From: Desulfothermus okinawensis JCM 13304
Lineage (GTDB): Bacteria; Desulfobacterota; Desulfovibrionia; Desulfovibrionales; Desulfothermaceae
Length of the DNA: 64,000 bases
Direction of reading: 5' to 3'
Assembly: GCA_001311565.1 (NCBI GenBank)
Contig: BBBM01000008.1
Span: 20,164 to 84,163 of the forward strand
Part shown: in pieces, positions 1-10,665 of the stretch
Layout: every line of letters begins with the position of its first letter
Position numbering within the stretch: position 1 is the first letter of the stretch
Notes under the pieces: generated by a model
What the model was told of the DNA's origin: nothing
Seen by the model: only the letters and a program-made list of their open reading frames with translations
Database searches by the model: none
Made by a program: the position numbers and the translations under genes

Positions 1-269
1 CAAGGCCCCAGTGGTGTGGAAAGACCCAGGATGAGGCAGATGTATATACTTTTCATATCCTGCGGGCATTCCACTGTGCTGGAAGGTGTGTTGACTGTGG
101 TGCGTGTGAATCTGCCTGTCCAATGGGGATCAAGATGAGGGTACTAACTTCTAAAATAGAAAAAGATATAAGGCAGATGTATGACTATCAACCAGGAATG
201 GAGATAGGCGCAACTCCACCACTTAGTGTTTATAGGCCCAATGATCCAGAAGAATTTATAACCCCATAA
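1..269 (+). CDS. Iron-sulfur protein, C-terminal part only
   Basis: The gene is cut by the window edge; about 88 codons remain, in frame 3, ending at TAA 267-269. The visible part carries a ferredoxin-type cysteine cluster, HCAGRCVDCGACESACP, spaced C-x3-C-x2-C-x2-C-x3-CP, which would hold one 4Fe-4S cluster. The rest is a hydrophilic tail ending PNDPEEFITP. It lies 14 bp before a HydB-like gene and is followed by a HydG-like flavoprotein, so it is probably another subunit of the same soluble electron-transfer complex. Comparable trios sit in flx/hdr and sulfhydrogenase loci of sulfate reducers, but the specific family cannot be named from this fragment. Confidence 0.6.
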   Translation, partial: RPQWCGKTQDEADVYTFHILRAFHCAGRCVDCGACESACPMGIKMRVLTSKIEKDIRQMYDYQPGMEIGATPPLSVYRPNDPEEFITP

Positions 270-283
270 AAAGGAAATTAGCT

Positions 284-1314
284 ATGGGATATAAATATTT
301 GGCAAAAGAAGATATAAAAGAGCTCTTTGACAAGGTATCTAAGTTGGGGGATGTGTTTGCCCCGACCAAAAAGGGTGTTGATGTAGCCTGGTCTAAAGTT
401 GAAGATGTATCTAAGGTCCTGTTTGATTTTAAAAATACTTCCCTTTCCCCAAAGGGGCTGTTTTTCCCCCAAACAGAGTGCATGTTTGAGTTTAAAAACA
501 ACCAGAGGGCGGAAGATGGACTGATTTTACAGGAAATACCACCTTTAGAGAAAAATAGAGTGGTTTTCAATATTCGTCCATGTGATGCCAGGGCATTTTC
601 CATATTGGATAAGGTATTTATGAGGGATGAAGATTCATTGGATGTATACTGGAAGGACAAAAGGGATAAGACTACCTTAATTGGCCTTGCATGCTTAAGT
701 CCCTGTTCTACTTGTTTTTGTACCCAGGTGGGTTCGTCTCCATTTGGAGAAGATGGTCTTGATGTACTTATGATAGATCTAGGTGATAAACTCCTTTTAA
801 AGCCCCTAACAGATAAGGGTAAAGAAATTGTTGGGGATTTTAAGGATGCATCTTCTGAGGATATAAAAAAAAGTAGATGAGCTAAAACAAGATGCAGAGA
901 ATAAGATAACTACCAGACTATCTATGGATAACATCTTATCCAGGGAGATTTTAGAGGTATATGAAAATCCCTATTGGGATAGGGTACATGAGAGTTGCAT
1001 AAATTGTGGAGCATGTACTTTTTATTGCCCAACCTGTCACTGTTTTGATATCCAGGATGAGACCAAGGGAGAATATGGAAGGAGGGTAAGGAACTGGGAT
1101 ACATGCATGAGCTGGTTATTTACCCAACATGCATCAGGTCATAATCCAAGGGGAACAAAAAAAACACAGGGTAAGGCAGAGATTTATGCACAAATTCAAA
1201 TATATGCCAATTAAGCTAGATGGTGACATTGGCTGTGTTGGATGTGGTAGGTGCATTCAGGTATGTCCTGTCAATATAGATGTCAGGGATGTAGTAAATA
1301 ATATGAACAAATAA
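284..1314 (+). CDS. HydB/AsrA-like 4Fe-4S subunit of a sulfhydrogenase- or Flx-type complex
   Basis: The product resembles the beta subunit of sulfhydrogenase, anaerobic sulfite reductase subunit A and FlxB, which pass electrons between a flavoprotein partner and a terminal module. The N-terminal ~190 residues contain the family stretch NIRPCDARAFSILDKVF and a cysteine patch CLSPCSTCFC. The C-terminal part has two 4Fe-4S motifs, CINCGACTFYCPTC and CVGCGRCIQVCP. Two frameshifts split the gene, both at runs of eight A (about 866-873 and 1157-1164); removing one A at the first restores the frame. The start ATG at 284 has AAGGAA upstream. The gene is 15 bp before the HydG-like partner, so the two are probably co-transcribed. 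Whether it serves a hydrogenase, sulfite reductase or Hdr-linked complex cannot be decided here. Confidence 0.8.
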
Positions 1315-1329
1315 AAACAAAAAAGTGAG

Positions 1330-2175
1330 ATGGCTATGAAGAATCCATATAAACCATATCCAGTAAGGATAAAGAGAGTAGAGATAGCCACAGAAGACAA
1401 GAGTCTTCGGACCTTTGAATTTGAGTTTATAAACAAAGAAGATGCAAAGAAGTTTAATTACATGCCAGGTCAATTTGCAGAACTTTCAATACCTGGCTAT
1501 GGGGAATCCCCAATAGGTATTGCATCTTCTCCAACAGAAGGAGAAAATCTCCTTTTTACAGTATTTAGAATAGGTAAGGTAACCACCAAGCTCCATTCCA
1601 TGAAAGAAGGTGATGTAATGGGAGTAAGGGGTCCACTGGGTCATCCTTATCCTTTAAAAGAGCTAGAAGGTAAAAACATAGTGATAATAGCAGGTGGATA
1701 TGCAGTAACCACCCTTCGCTCCACCATGGTATGCTCCTTCATTCAGACAATCGCCCAAAATATGGAAAAATTACCTTTATCTATGGAGCAAGGACACCAG
1801 GACTCCTTCTATATCACGATCAATGGAGAGAGTGGCAAAAAAAGAGATGATGTTGACTGCCATATCACAATAGACAGAGAGGTAGAAGGGTGGGATGGCC
1901 TTGTTGGCTTTGTTCCCACAATAACAGAACAGGTAGCACCAAATCCAGATAACTCAGTGGCAATAATCTGCGGACCACCTGTGATGATAAAATTCACCCA
2001 ACCAGTACTAGACAAACTGGGCTGGAAAGGGGAACAGATAATAATGAGCCTGGAAAACCGCATGAAGTGCGGAATAGGTATCTGCGGAAGGTGTAATGTG
2101 GGTCCATATTACGTATGTAAGGACGGACCTGTGTTTACCAAAGCCCAGCTTGACAACCTGCCTAAGGAATATTAG
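1330..2175 (+). CDS. HydG/AsrB-like FAD/NAD(P)-binding, 2Fe-2S electron-transfer subunit
   Basis: This is a ferredoxin-NADP reductase-like subunit of about 280 residues. The N-terminal barrel binds flavin (PGQFAELSIPGYGESPIGIA), a nucleotide-binding fold follows (IVIIAGG), and the C-terminus has the 2Fe-2S motif MKCGIGICGRCNVGPYYVC. Such subunits exchange electrons with NAD(P)H or ferredoxin and partner with the HydB-like protein encoded just upstream. The ORF looks uninterrupted, but about 1727-1838 reads as non-homologous residues. The +1 frame there gives the family sequence (SDNRPKYGKITFIYGARTPG), so two opposite frame errors cancel. With that segment corrected the protein matches the family over its full length. 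Confidence 0.85.
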   Translation: MAMKNPYKPYPVRIKRVEIATEDKSLRTFEFEFINKEDAKKFNYMPGQFAELSIPGYGESPIGIASSPTEGENLLFTVFRIGKVTTKLHSMKEGDVMGVRGPLGHPYPLKELEGKNIVIIAGGYAVTTLRSTMVCSFIQTIAQNMEKLPLSMEQGHQDSFYITINGESGKKRDDVDCHITIDREVEGWDGLVGFVPTITEQVAPNPDNSVAIICGPPVMIKFTQPVLDKLGWKGEQIIMSLENRMKCGIGICGRCNVGPYYVCKDGPVFTKAQLDNLPKEY

Positions 2176-2203
2176 TTTTTCCCTTCTTTTCTATTGAAAA
2201 ATA

Positions 2204-2244
2204 GGCTGGTTCAGTGGGAGCAGAGGGTTTACACTGAACCAGCC
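2204..2244. terminator. 13-bp hairpin after the HydG-like gene
   Basis: GGCTGGTTCAGTG at 2204-2216 is perfectly complementary to CACTGAACCAGCC at 2232-2244, with a 15-nt loop. It lies 29 bp after the HydG-like stop and before the diguanylate cyclase gene. There is no U-tract directly after the stem on either strand, so it may be a weak terminator, a transcript-stabilising 3' hairpin or a repeat relic. Confidence 0.5.
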
Positions 2245-2272
2245 CTATCCAAACTCTTCTAGGTTTCTATAT

Positions 2273-3505
2273 ATGACAAAAAGAAATAAAAGGTTCCCTC
2301 CCTTAGTTGCCCTGGTAAATAGGACAATTAAAGATTTGGACTCAGCAACCTATTTTAAATTCCTTAAATTCCCATCCCCATTGGAGAGGTTGTATCAAGA
2401 AGAGAGGTTTAAACAGAGGGAGAAAGAATTTGTTGTTATGGGAATATTGGGGATTATACTCTACAATCTATTTATCTTTGCAGATTATATAATGCTTCCT
2501 GATGTATGGGAAAAATCACTTTTTATAAGACTTGGAGTTGTAACTCCACTTATGATATTGGGTATAGTTTCTCAAAGGATATCTTTTTTTAAGAAAAAGG
2601 ATTGACTTTTTACTTTCCATCTTAATTATTCTAGTATCAGCGTCAATTATTTTTATGCTTTTTTTTAAGTCATCATAAAAATGTCCTTCATTACTATTCT
2701 GGTATAGTTCTTGTAGTTATATGTGGAAATATAGTATTTAGATTCAATTTTAAATGTGCTCTATTCTCTTCATTTAGTGTGTGTCTATTATATGGATTAT
2801 CATCTCCATTTATTATGAAGGGACATGGGGATATAATTTTTAATAGTAATTTGGTTTTAATTTCAGGTGCCATAATGAGTCTTTTTGGTAGTTATTATTT
2901 AGAAAAAGAGGATAGAATAAAGTTTCTTTTGAACCAAAAACTAATGAGTGAAAGACATGAACTTAAGGAAATAAATATTTTGCTTGAGAAAAAAAGTCAA
3001 AAAGAGATCCCCTTACAACCCTTTATAACAGAGATTTTTTTTACTATACCTTTGAAAAAGAGTGGAGAAATGGGCAGAGATATAAATATCCAATAGGGAT
3101 TGTCTTTTTAGACATAGATGATTTTAAGGCATACAATGATAATTATGGACATCAGGCTGGGGATCATGTGCTCAAGATGGTAGCCAAGGCCCTTGCAAAA
3201 AAATGCCAATAGATTTCACGAGATAGCTGCCAGGTATGGTGGAGAAGAATTTGTTTTGCTTCTTCCCCATGTATCCTTAGAGGAATGTTTAAAGCTGGCT
3301 GAAAAGGTGAGGAGAGAAGTTAGGGAACTTGGGATAGAACACGGTTTTTCAACCCACGGGGTTGTAACCGTATCAATAGGAGTATGCAGTGTTATTCCAA
3401 GGACAAATCTTAAAAAAAGAAGATCTTTTATTGGCTGCTGATCAGGCAATGTATAATTCTAAGAAAATGGGCAAAGATAGAGTGACTCCCTGTAAGATGA
3501 AATAG
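2273..3505 (+). CDS. Membrane diguanylate cyclase (GGDEF)
   Basis: The N-terminal half has several hydrophobic segments, for example FVVMGILGIILYNLFIFADY and later stretches from 2640 to 2900, consistent with a multi-pass membrane sensor like MASE-type regions. A short helix leads into a GGDEF domain with DIDDFKAYNDNYGHQAGD and the active-site loop RYGGEEF, a functional variant of GGDEF, so cyclic-di-GMP synthesis is likely. The usual RxxD inhibitory site five residues upstream reads RFHE, so product inhibition may be weakened, although a frameshift lies close by. At least four frameshifts (near 2590, 3040, 3200 and 3415) sit mostly at A/T runs. The gene ends at TAG 3503-3505, seven bases from the convergent MerR gene. 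Confidence 0.75.
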
Positions 3506-3511
3506 ACTAGA

Positions 3512-3820
3512 CTAATATTCTAATATCCTTTTTATCTCAAGTAACTGGTCTTTAATCTCCTTAACAAATAAATTCCACCTTTCCTGTTCCTTGAGTTTCT
3601 TCCTTGCACCTTCTATTGTCATCCCCTGGTCATATAAAAGGCGTTTTATCTTAAGTATTATTTTTACTGTTTCCCGTGGATATAATCTCTGACCGCCCTT
3701 TGTCCTTATGGTTTTTATCTGAGTAAATTCCCCTTCCCAAAACCTGAGTACATATGGTTCAACACCAACAACCCTGGCCACCTCACCTATTTTGTAGTAT
3801 CTGCGGCCCAACCTTTCCAT
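3512..3820 (-). CDS. MerR-family transcriptional regulator
   Basis: This 102-residue protein has an N-terminal winged helix typical of MerR regulators (YYKIGEVARVVGVEPYVLRF), then the recognition/wing region with GGQRLYPRETV and a C-terminal amphipathic helix that would form the dimer coiled coil. There is no effector domain. It starts 4 bp after the pheT stop, in the position ihfA holds in enterobacteria; a small MerR gene there is common in Desulfobacterota, so it probably belongs to the pheST transcript. The gene is intact. Its target is not indicated by the sequence. Confidence 0.85.
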   Translation of the reverse strand: MERLGRRYYKIGEVARVVGVEPYVLRFWEGEFTQIKTIRTKGGQRLYPRETVKIILKIKRLLYDQGMTIEGARKKLKEQERWNLFVKEIKDQLLEIKRILEY

Positions 3821-3824
3821 TTTT

Positions 3825-6259
3825 TTAAGGGAATCTTACAGGTAATTTATCCAAAATATATTTACCCAGATGTCCATGTACCTTATCTACTTCTCTGTCT
3901 GTTAAAGTCTTTTCTGGATGCCTGTATGTCATCCTTAGGGTTATTCTTTTTTTCAATTTTATCTTTAGGCGTATATAAATCTATTAAATTGATCCCTTCC
4001 AATAATGCGGACCACTGCTGAGCCCTACTTAATTTGCCTTCTTCTAAGGTGTTTATTATTTTTTCATATGATAGGTCCTGTGGACACACTATGGTCATGT
4101 CCCTGTAAACTGGAGGATATTTAGACCAATTTTTAAATTGGACCTTCCTTGATTTTACAATATCAAAAATTTCATCTAAAAACAGCTCTGCCAGGAACAC
4201 ATCGTTTTTTACGTGGTATTCTTTTTTTTAATTTTTTTGTGCAACAAACCAATAAATCCAACTTCTATTTCGTTTAAATATATTTCAGCTTGAACATCTA
4301 GAAAGGGATATTTATTGGTCTGTTTAAATTGTAATTGAGATTTAAGACCCAGTGTTGAAAAGAGGTGTTCAACAAGCCCTTTTATATCAAAAAAAATCAA
4401 TATGTTTGATTTCACTGGACCAATGTCCTGGCTCTCTTTTTCCATGCAGGGCTATGGCAAGTCTATTTTTTTTCTAATACACCGGTTTCAGAATTTTCAT
4501 CTTTTATAAAGACCTTTGCAACTTCAAAGAAGTGTAAGTCCTTATTTAGTCTGTCCAAATTAGTCCTAATTGCCTTAAGTGGACCTGTTATTAGATATGT
4601 CCTCATGGTATCCTGGTCTTTGGATAGGGGATTTGCAACAAAAACCATTGTGTCTTCAGCCTCTCCAAGGGAGAGTAATTCATCTCTGTCAACAAAACTG
4701 TATGTAATGCATTCTTGGAGTCCTGTCCCCCTGGCCCACTCTTTTATCTTGGATAGAAAGCTGTAGTCTGCCCCATGGTATACTTTTATTTTTTTCAAAT
4801 GATTTGGATATCCTGGGCAAGGTTGCAGGGACCTTTTCCAGTCCATAAATCCTCCCCACCTCTTCCACAAGGTCGATCTCTCTTTCTAGATCCAATCTAT
4901 AACTTGGTGGAATCACATCAAATTTTTCATTGTCTATTGGGGTCAGTTCACATCCAAGTTTACGTAAAACATCTGTACAAAAATCTGTTTTTGCATCTAT
5001 GGAAAGGAGGGAAATAGCCCTTTTGGGTCTAAACAATATATGGGAGTTTGTAAATTTTTTGGGCTCATTTTTTTACAATCCCCTTTAAAATTGAGCCTCC
5101 CCCAAATCTGGCTATTAAATAAGCTGCCCTATCAATTGCCCTTTGTACTCCAAGTTGATCAACTCCCCTTTCAAACCTGTAAGCTGCTTCAGATGAAATG
5201 GACAGTCTCCTTGCTGTTTTCCTGATCCTTGAGGGCTTAAACACAGCGCATTCAAGTAGCACATTTTGGGTATTATTGTTGATTTCGGAGTCAAATCCTC
5301 CCATAATCCCTGCCAGAGCAACGGGATTTTCAGCGTCCCAGATAAGTAGGTCATCTGTATTAATTTCACGCTCCTGTGCATCTAGTGTCTTGAATTTAAT
5401 TTTGCCCTCTGGTCTGCCAACTCTAATTTTATTTCCCTTTAGCAAGTCCTTGTCAAAGGCATGTAAGGGATGCCCAAATTCCAAAAGTACATAGTTTGTG
5501 ACATCCACAATGTTGTTGATTGGTCTAAATCCCATGGCAATTAGTCTGTGTCTCATCCATGCAGGAGCTGGTTTTATCTTTACTCCCTCGATTATCCTTG
5601 CTGCGTATAAGGGGCAATCTTCAGGGTCTTGAATCTCTATATCCACATGTGGTTGCCTATCTATCTCTACATTTTTAATTTCAATTTTAGGTAAATTTAA
5701 GGGTAGTCCAAAATATGCAGAAACTTCCCTGGCTATTCCAAGGACACTTAAACAGTCCCCTCTATTTGGAGTAATGCCAATGTCAAATACAGTTGTATCT
5801 AAATCCAGAGCATCTATTAATTTTGTCCCTGGTTCATACACAGACTCTAGGACCATAATACCTGAGTGGTCATCAGAGAGTCCAAGTTCCCTCTCTGAAC
5901 AGATCATACCAAGGGATACCTCACCCCTTAGCCTGGCCTTTTTTTATCTTAAGGCCTCCTGGAAGTTGAGCTCCCACAGGGGCAAATGCTACATATTGAC
6001 CTTTGTCTATGTTTGGCGCCCCACATACAACAGGAAGGAGTTGCCCTTTACCTATGTCAACTTTGCACAGTTTGAGTTTATCTGCATTTGGGTGCTTTTC
6101 ACATTCTACGACATATCCCACAACTATATCTTTGATTTCTTCAAAGGGATTTAAGACCTCTTCAACTTCCAGCCCTATCATTGTAAGTACATGGGCAAGT
6201 TTGTCCACATCTCCATTATATGGGGTAAATTCCTTTAACCATTTGACACTGAGATACAT
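3825..6259 (-). CDS. pheT: Phenylalanine-tRNA ligase beta subunit
   Basis: About 811 codons, the usual length of bacterial PheT, which forms the alpha2-beta2 enzyme with PheS and charges tRNA-Phe in the cytoplasm. In order: N-terminal start MYLSVKWLKEFTPY and tRNA-binding OB fold (VVECEKHPNADKLKLCKVD), B3/B4 region (TPNRGDCLSVLGIAREVSA; ITNYVLLEFGHPLHAFD-like segment near 5480), B5 domain, a catalytic-like core, and the anticodon-binding FDX-ACB domain ending TLTDREVDKVHGHLGKYIL. Frameshifts lie near 3945, 4205, 4460, 4790, 5065 and 5940, nearly all at A or T runs. A promoter-like element lies in the 186-bp gap before the start, so pheT may be transcribed partly on its own. Confidence 0.95.
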
Positions 6260-6318
6260 AACCTATCCTTTATACGATGATTTAGAAAATTTTTATATAA
6301 AAGGGATACTTAAATGCC

Positions 6319-6334
6319 CCTTGTTTAAACAAGG
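6319..6334. promoter_or_regulatory. 16-bp perfect palindrome upstream of pheT
   Basis: CCTTGTTTAAACAAGG is a perfect palindrome 60 bp upstream of the pheT start, between the putative promoter and the start codon. It could be an operator or a short transcript hairpin. No protein family is suggested by the sequence itself. Confidence 0.35.
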
Positions 6335-6397
6335 TCCTTTACTTTCCCCCTGAAAACCGCCTTTAACATTTTCAATTAACAACAAAAAAACTTTCTA

Positions 6398-6426
6398 TAT
6401 GTACTGGTTACTTTTTATATTGTCAA
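6398..6426 (-). promoter_or_regulatory. Putative sigma-70 promoter for pheT
   Basis: On the minus strand TTGACA (6426-6421) and TACATA (6403-6398) are separated by exactly 17 bp. The site sits just after the pheS stop and about 140 bp before the pheT start, in an otherwise non-coding 186-bp gap that is unusually long for a pheS-pheT junction. Confidence 0.5.
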
Positions 6427-6445
6427 AAATAGTCAAAACATGTGT

Positions 6446-7507
<1,062 letters not shown>

Positions 7508-7511
7508 TTTT

Positions 7512-7865
7512 CTACACCTTTGTTTTTGCTATTTCTGCTAGTTTTGAAAATCCCTCTCTGTCATTAATAGCCATGTCTGCCAATACCTTTCTGTTTAAAA
7601 GGATATTGTTTTCTTTTAGGCCATACATGAATTTACTATAAGAGAGTCCATGTTCTCTAGCTGCAGCATTAATTCTCATAATCCACAGCCTTCTAAAATC
7701 CCTTTTTTTTCTTTTTTTCTGTGGGCATATGAATTACTCAGGGCCTTTATAACAGCATTTTTTTGCAACCCTGTAAACCTTACTTCTGGCACCCCTAAAG
7801 CCTCTAGCCATTTTTAGGAGTTTTTTGTGTCGTCTCCTTGTAACAAAACCACCCTTTACTCTCAT
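7512..7865 (-). CDS. rplT: 50S ribosomal protein L20
   Basis: Reads [20 protein letters not shown], then [29 protein letters not shown] and [11 protein letters not shown], an unmistakable L20 of about 117 residues. It binds 23S rRNA early in 50S assembly and in many bacteria represses its own operon. Two frameshifts, in A runs near 7760 and 7705, interrupt it. The stop TAG at 7514-7512 is 4 bp from the pheS start, and rpmI ends 41 bp upstream, so the gene lies inside the operon. Confidence 0.93.
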
Positions 7866-7906
7866 TTATTTAAACCTCCAAAATATTATGTCAAAATCTC
7901 AAGAAA

Positions 7907-8101
7907 TTATAATCCAAGTACCCTTTTTACACCCTTTAAATTAGCTGAATCAACCAGTGCTGGCTTTCTTAAGTTTCTTTTTCTCTTGGGACTCTTTTTG
8001 GTCAAAATATGGCTGTGATATGCTTTTCTTCTCTTTATCTTACCAGTTCCCGTTACTTTAAATCTCTTTGCAGCACCCCTATGTGTCTTTAATTTTGGCA
8101 T
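7907..8101 (-). CDS. rpmI: 50S ribosomal protein L35
   Basis: The 64-residue [23 protein letters not shown] is a typical full-length L35, rich in lysine and arginine, ending [13 protein letters not shown]. It is one of the few genes here without a frame error, and it has no long homopolymers. It lies 22 bp downstream of infC and upstream of rplT in the conserved infC-rpmI-rplT order. Confidence 0.97.
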   Translation of the reverse strand: MPKLKTHRGAAKRFKVTGTGKIKRRKAYHSHILTKKSPKRKRNLRKPALVDSANLKGVKRVLGL

Positions 8102-8123
8102 ACTACCTCCAGATATATTTTTT

Positions 8124-8675
8124 TTATAATTTTAACTCTATTTTTTTGGGACCTTTTGTGGCCTTTGGGGCAAATATAACAAACATATTTTTTTCCCTCA
8201 AACTTTGGACCTTGTTCAATCTTTGCTATATCTTCAAGCTCTTTAATGATATAGTTCAACATTTCTTCACCTTGGTGTTTGTGGATTACTTCTCTGCCCC
8301 TAAAAAATATAGTGACCTTACATCTATCACCCTTGCTCAAAAATCGTTTGATGTGATTCATTTTGGTGTTTAAGTCATGCTCGTCAGTCTTAGGCCTTAG
8401 CTTTACTTCCTTTAGTTGAACCTGAACCTGTTTCTTTTTTTGCCTCTTGCAGTTTTTTTCTGCTGTTGGTAAACATATTTGCCATAATCCATTATCTTAC
8501 ATACTGGTGGATCTGCCTGAGGGGCTACTTCTACCAGATCCAATCCCTGGTCATAGGCTATATTTAAGGCCTCTTTGGTATCCATTATACCAAGCTGTTT
8601 TCCTGAGGCATCCACCACCCGCACCTTAGGTGCCCTAATTTGTTCGTTGCGTCTTGCTTTAACAGGCGAAGCTAT
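8124..8675 (-). CDS. infC: Translation initiation factor IF-3, probable ATA start
   Basis: About 184 codons, the normal IF-3 size. The N-domain reads [20 protein letters not shown] and [20 protein letters not shown]; the C-domain includes [19 protein letters not shown] and, after a frameshift at A7 near 8195, [15 protein letters not shown]-3 controls start-codon fidelity and subunit dissociation. In the conserved frame no ATG, GTG or TTG lies between the TGA at 8684-8682 and the first conserved residues. ATA at 8675-8673 follows GGGGAGGG by 9 bases and is the best start, overlapping the thrS 3' end by 17 bp. Rare AUU/AUC/AUA starts are a known autoregulatory feature of infC. Confidence 0.93.
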
Positions 8676-10603
8676 AGCTCATCCCTCCCCTTTTAAAAGG
8701 TTCTATACAATCTTGTTTGATTAACTCTACCACTTCTTCTATTTTTTTTGGCCCGAGGTCTTATTCCCCCTAATCCTTACGTTTATAGTTTCTTCCTCTA
8801 CTTCTCTGTTTCCAATAACCAATATGTAGGGAATTTTTTTCAACCTGGGATTCACGAATTTTTAGATTTAATTTTTCATTCCTGAAGTCTGTTTCAACTC
8901 GAATACCTGCATCTCTTAACTTATTATACACTTTTTCACAATAGTTAAGTTGTTCATCAGTTATATTTAATATCCTCGCTTGAACAGGGGCCAGCCAGGT
9001 GGGAAAGGCTCCTGCATAGTGCTCAATTAATACCCCCAAAAATCTCTCAATTGCCCCTAAAATTACCCTATGGAGCATAACAGGCCTGTGTTTTTTCCCG
9101 TCTTCTCCAATATATGTGAGATCAAAACGGGCTGGGAGGGTAAAGTCACACTGGATTGTAGCGCACTGCCATTTCCTGTTTAAGGCATCTTTTAATTTAA
9201 TATCTATTTTGGGGCCGTAAAATGCACCTTCCCCAGGACATATGCCATATTCCATTCCAATATATTCCAGGGCCTGTTTTAATGCATTTGTTGCCCTGTC
9301 CCAGTCTTGGTCTGAACCAATTGATTTCTCTGGCCTGGTGGATATCTCCACTTCATATTCAAAGCCAAAAAGGGTCATAACATCTTGTACAAACTGCAAG
9401 ATATTGACAATTTCATCTAAAAGCTGATCTGGCCTGCAGATTATGTGTGCGTCATCCTGGGTAAACTCCCTTACCCTGAGAAGTCCATGGAGTACACCTG
9501 ATTTTTCGTGTCTGTTTACCTTTCCAAGTTCGAAGTACCTAATAGGTAAGTCCCTATAGCTCCTTATTTTTGATTTATAAATGAGCATGTGAGCCAAGCA
9601 GTTCATGGGCTTTAATCCATATTCCTGTTCATCAATTTTAGTGAAATACATATTTTCACGGTAATTATCGTAATGCCCAGATTTTTCCCACAGGTTTTTT
9701 TCTAAGTAGTTGTGGACCTCTCACCAATTGATATCCACGCTTTAGATGTTCTTTTACCTCAAAATCTTCTAAAATAGTCCTCACCAGGGCACCTTTTGGA
9801 TGAAAAATAGGCATGCCTGGACCCACTTCATCGTTAAAACTAAATAGATCCAACTGGACACCTAATTTTCTGTGGTCCCTTTTTTTTGCCTCTTCCAACA
9901 TATTCAAGTATTTTTTTCAGTTCTTTTTTTTGCTTGGCCATGATGTACCGTATATTCTCTGGAGCATCTTGTTGTTTTCATCGCCTCTCCAGTAGGCCCC
10001 TGCTATGGATAGGAGTTTAAATGCCTTTATATATGATGTGGATGGTACGTGTGGCCCTCTACACAGATCAATAAAATCATCTTGTATATAAACTGAGACC
10101 GTATGGTCTTCTATTTCTTCTAATAGCTCCAATTTATATGTCTCATTTTTCTCAAGAAAGAGTTTTTTTTGCCTCTTCTTTGTTAAGGATTTTCCTTTCA
10201 ATCTTTATGTCTTGTTCAGCCAGCTTTTTCATCTCTTGTTCAATTTTTTTCTATATCCTCAGGGGTGAAGGGGGATTCCACATCAAAATCATAGTAAAAA
10301 CCATCTTCAATTGCAGGTCCAATTGCAACTTTCACATGGGGAAATAACCTTTTTACAGCCTGAGCCATTAGGTGGGCCGTTGAATGCCTGAGTATTTCTA
10401 AACCTTCTTTTGAGTTAATTGAAATAGGCTCTAATTTTGCACCTTCTGTATCTATTTTGCAATATAAATCAGTGGCTATGCCATTTACCTTGCAAGCTAT
10501 AATATCTTTGAGTTTTCCCTTGGATAGATATTTTTTTAAGTGCGTCAATAATGATGGTTCCTTTGTCCACTTCCACACTCTTGTCATTTACAAAAATTTG
10601 CAA
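8659..10603 (-). CDS. thrS: Threonine-tRNA ligase
   Basis: About 648 codons. It begins with a TGS domain ([17 protein letters not shown] region), then the editing domain with [16 protein letters not shown] and [15 protein letters not shown], the class II catalytic core ([48 protein letters not shown]) and the anticodon-binding domain ending [16 protein letters not shown]. The best start is TTG at 10603-10601, 8 bases after TAGGGAGG. Frameshifts lie at A/T runs near 10528, 10245, 10163, 9910, 9690, 8840 and 8745. It is first in the translation cluster and has a structured leader that could sequester its ribosome site. Confidence 0.95.
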
Positions 10604-10611
10604 TTTTTTTT

Positions 10612-10660
10612 ACCTCCCTAAAAATCTAAATAGGGAGGCTTTGTTTGAGCCTCCCTATTT
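10612..10660 (-). promoter_or_regulatory. thrS leader: terminator-like hairpin and competing SD-sequestering hairpin
   Basis: On the minus strand the arm at 10660-10648 pairs with 10640-10628 as a 13-bp perfect stem with a 7-nt loop, followed by TTTAGATTTTT. This could terminate the tRNA-Val transcript. The same 3' arm (CCTCCCTA, 10638-10631) is also perfectly complementary to the thrS ribosome site TAGGGAGG (10620-10613), with a 10-nt loop. The two hairpins cannot form together. Regulation is inference from the pairing only. Confidence 0.55.
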
Positions 10661-10665
10661 AAAAA

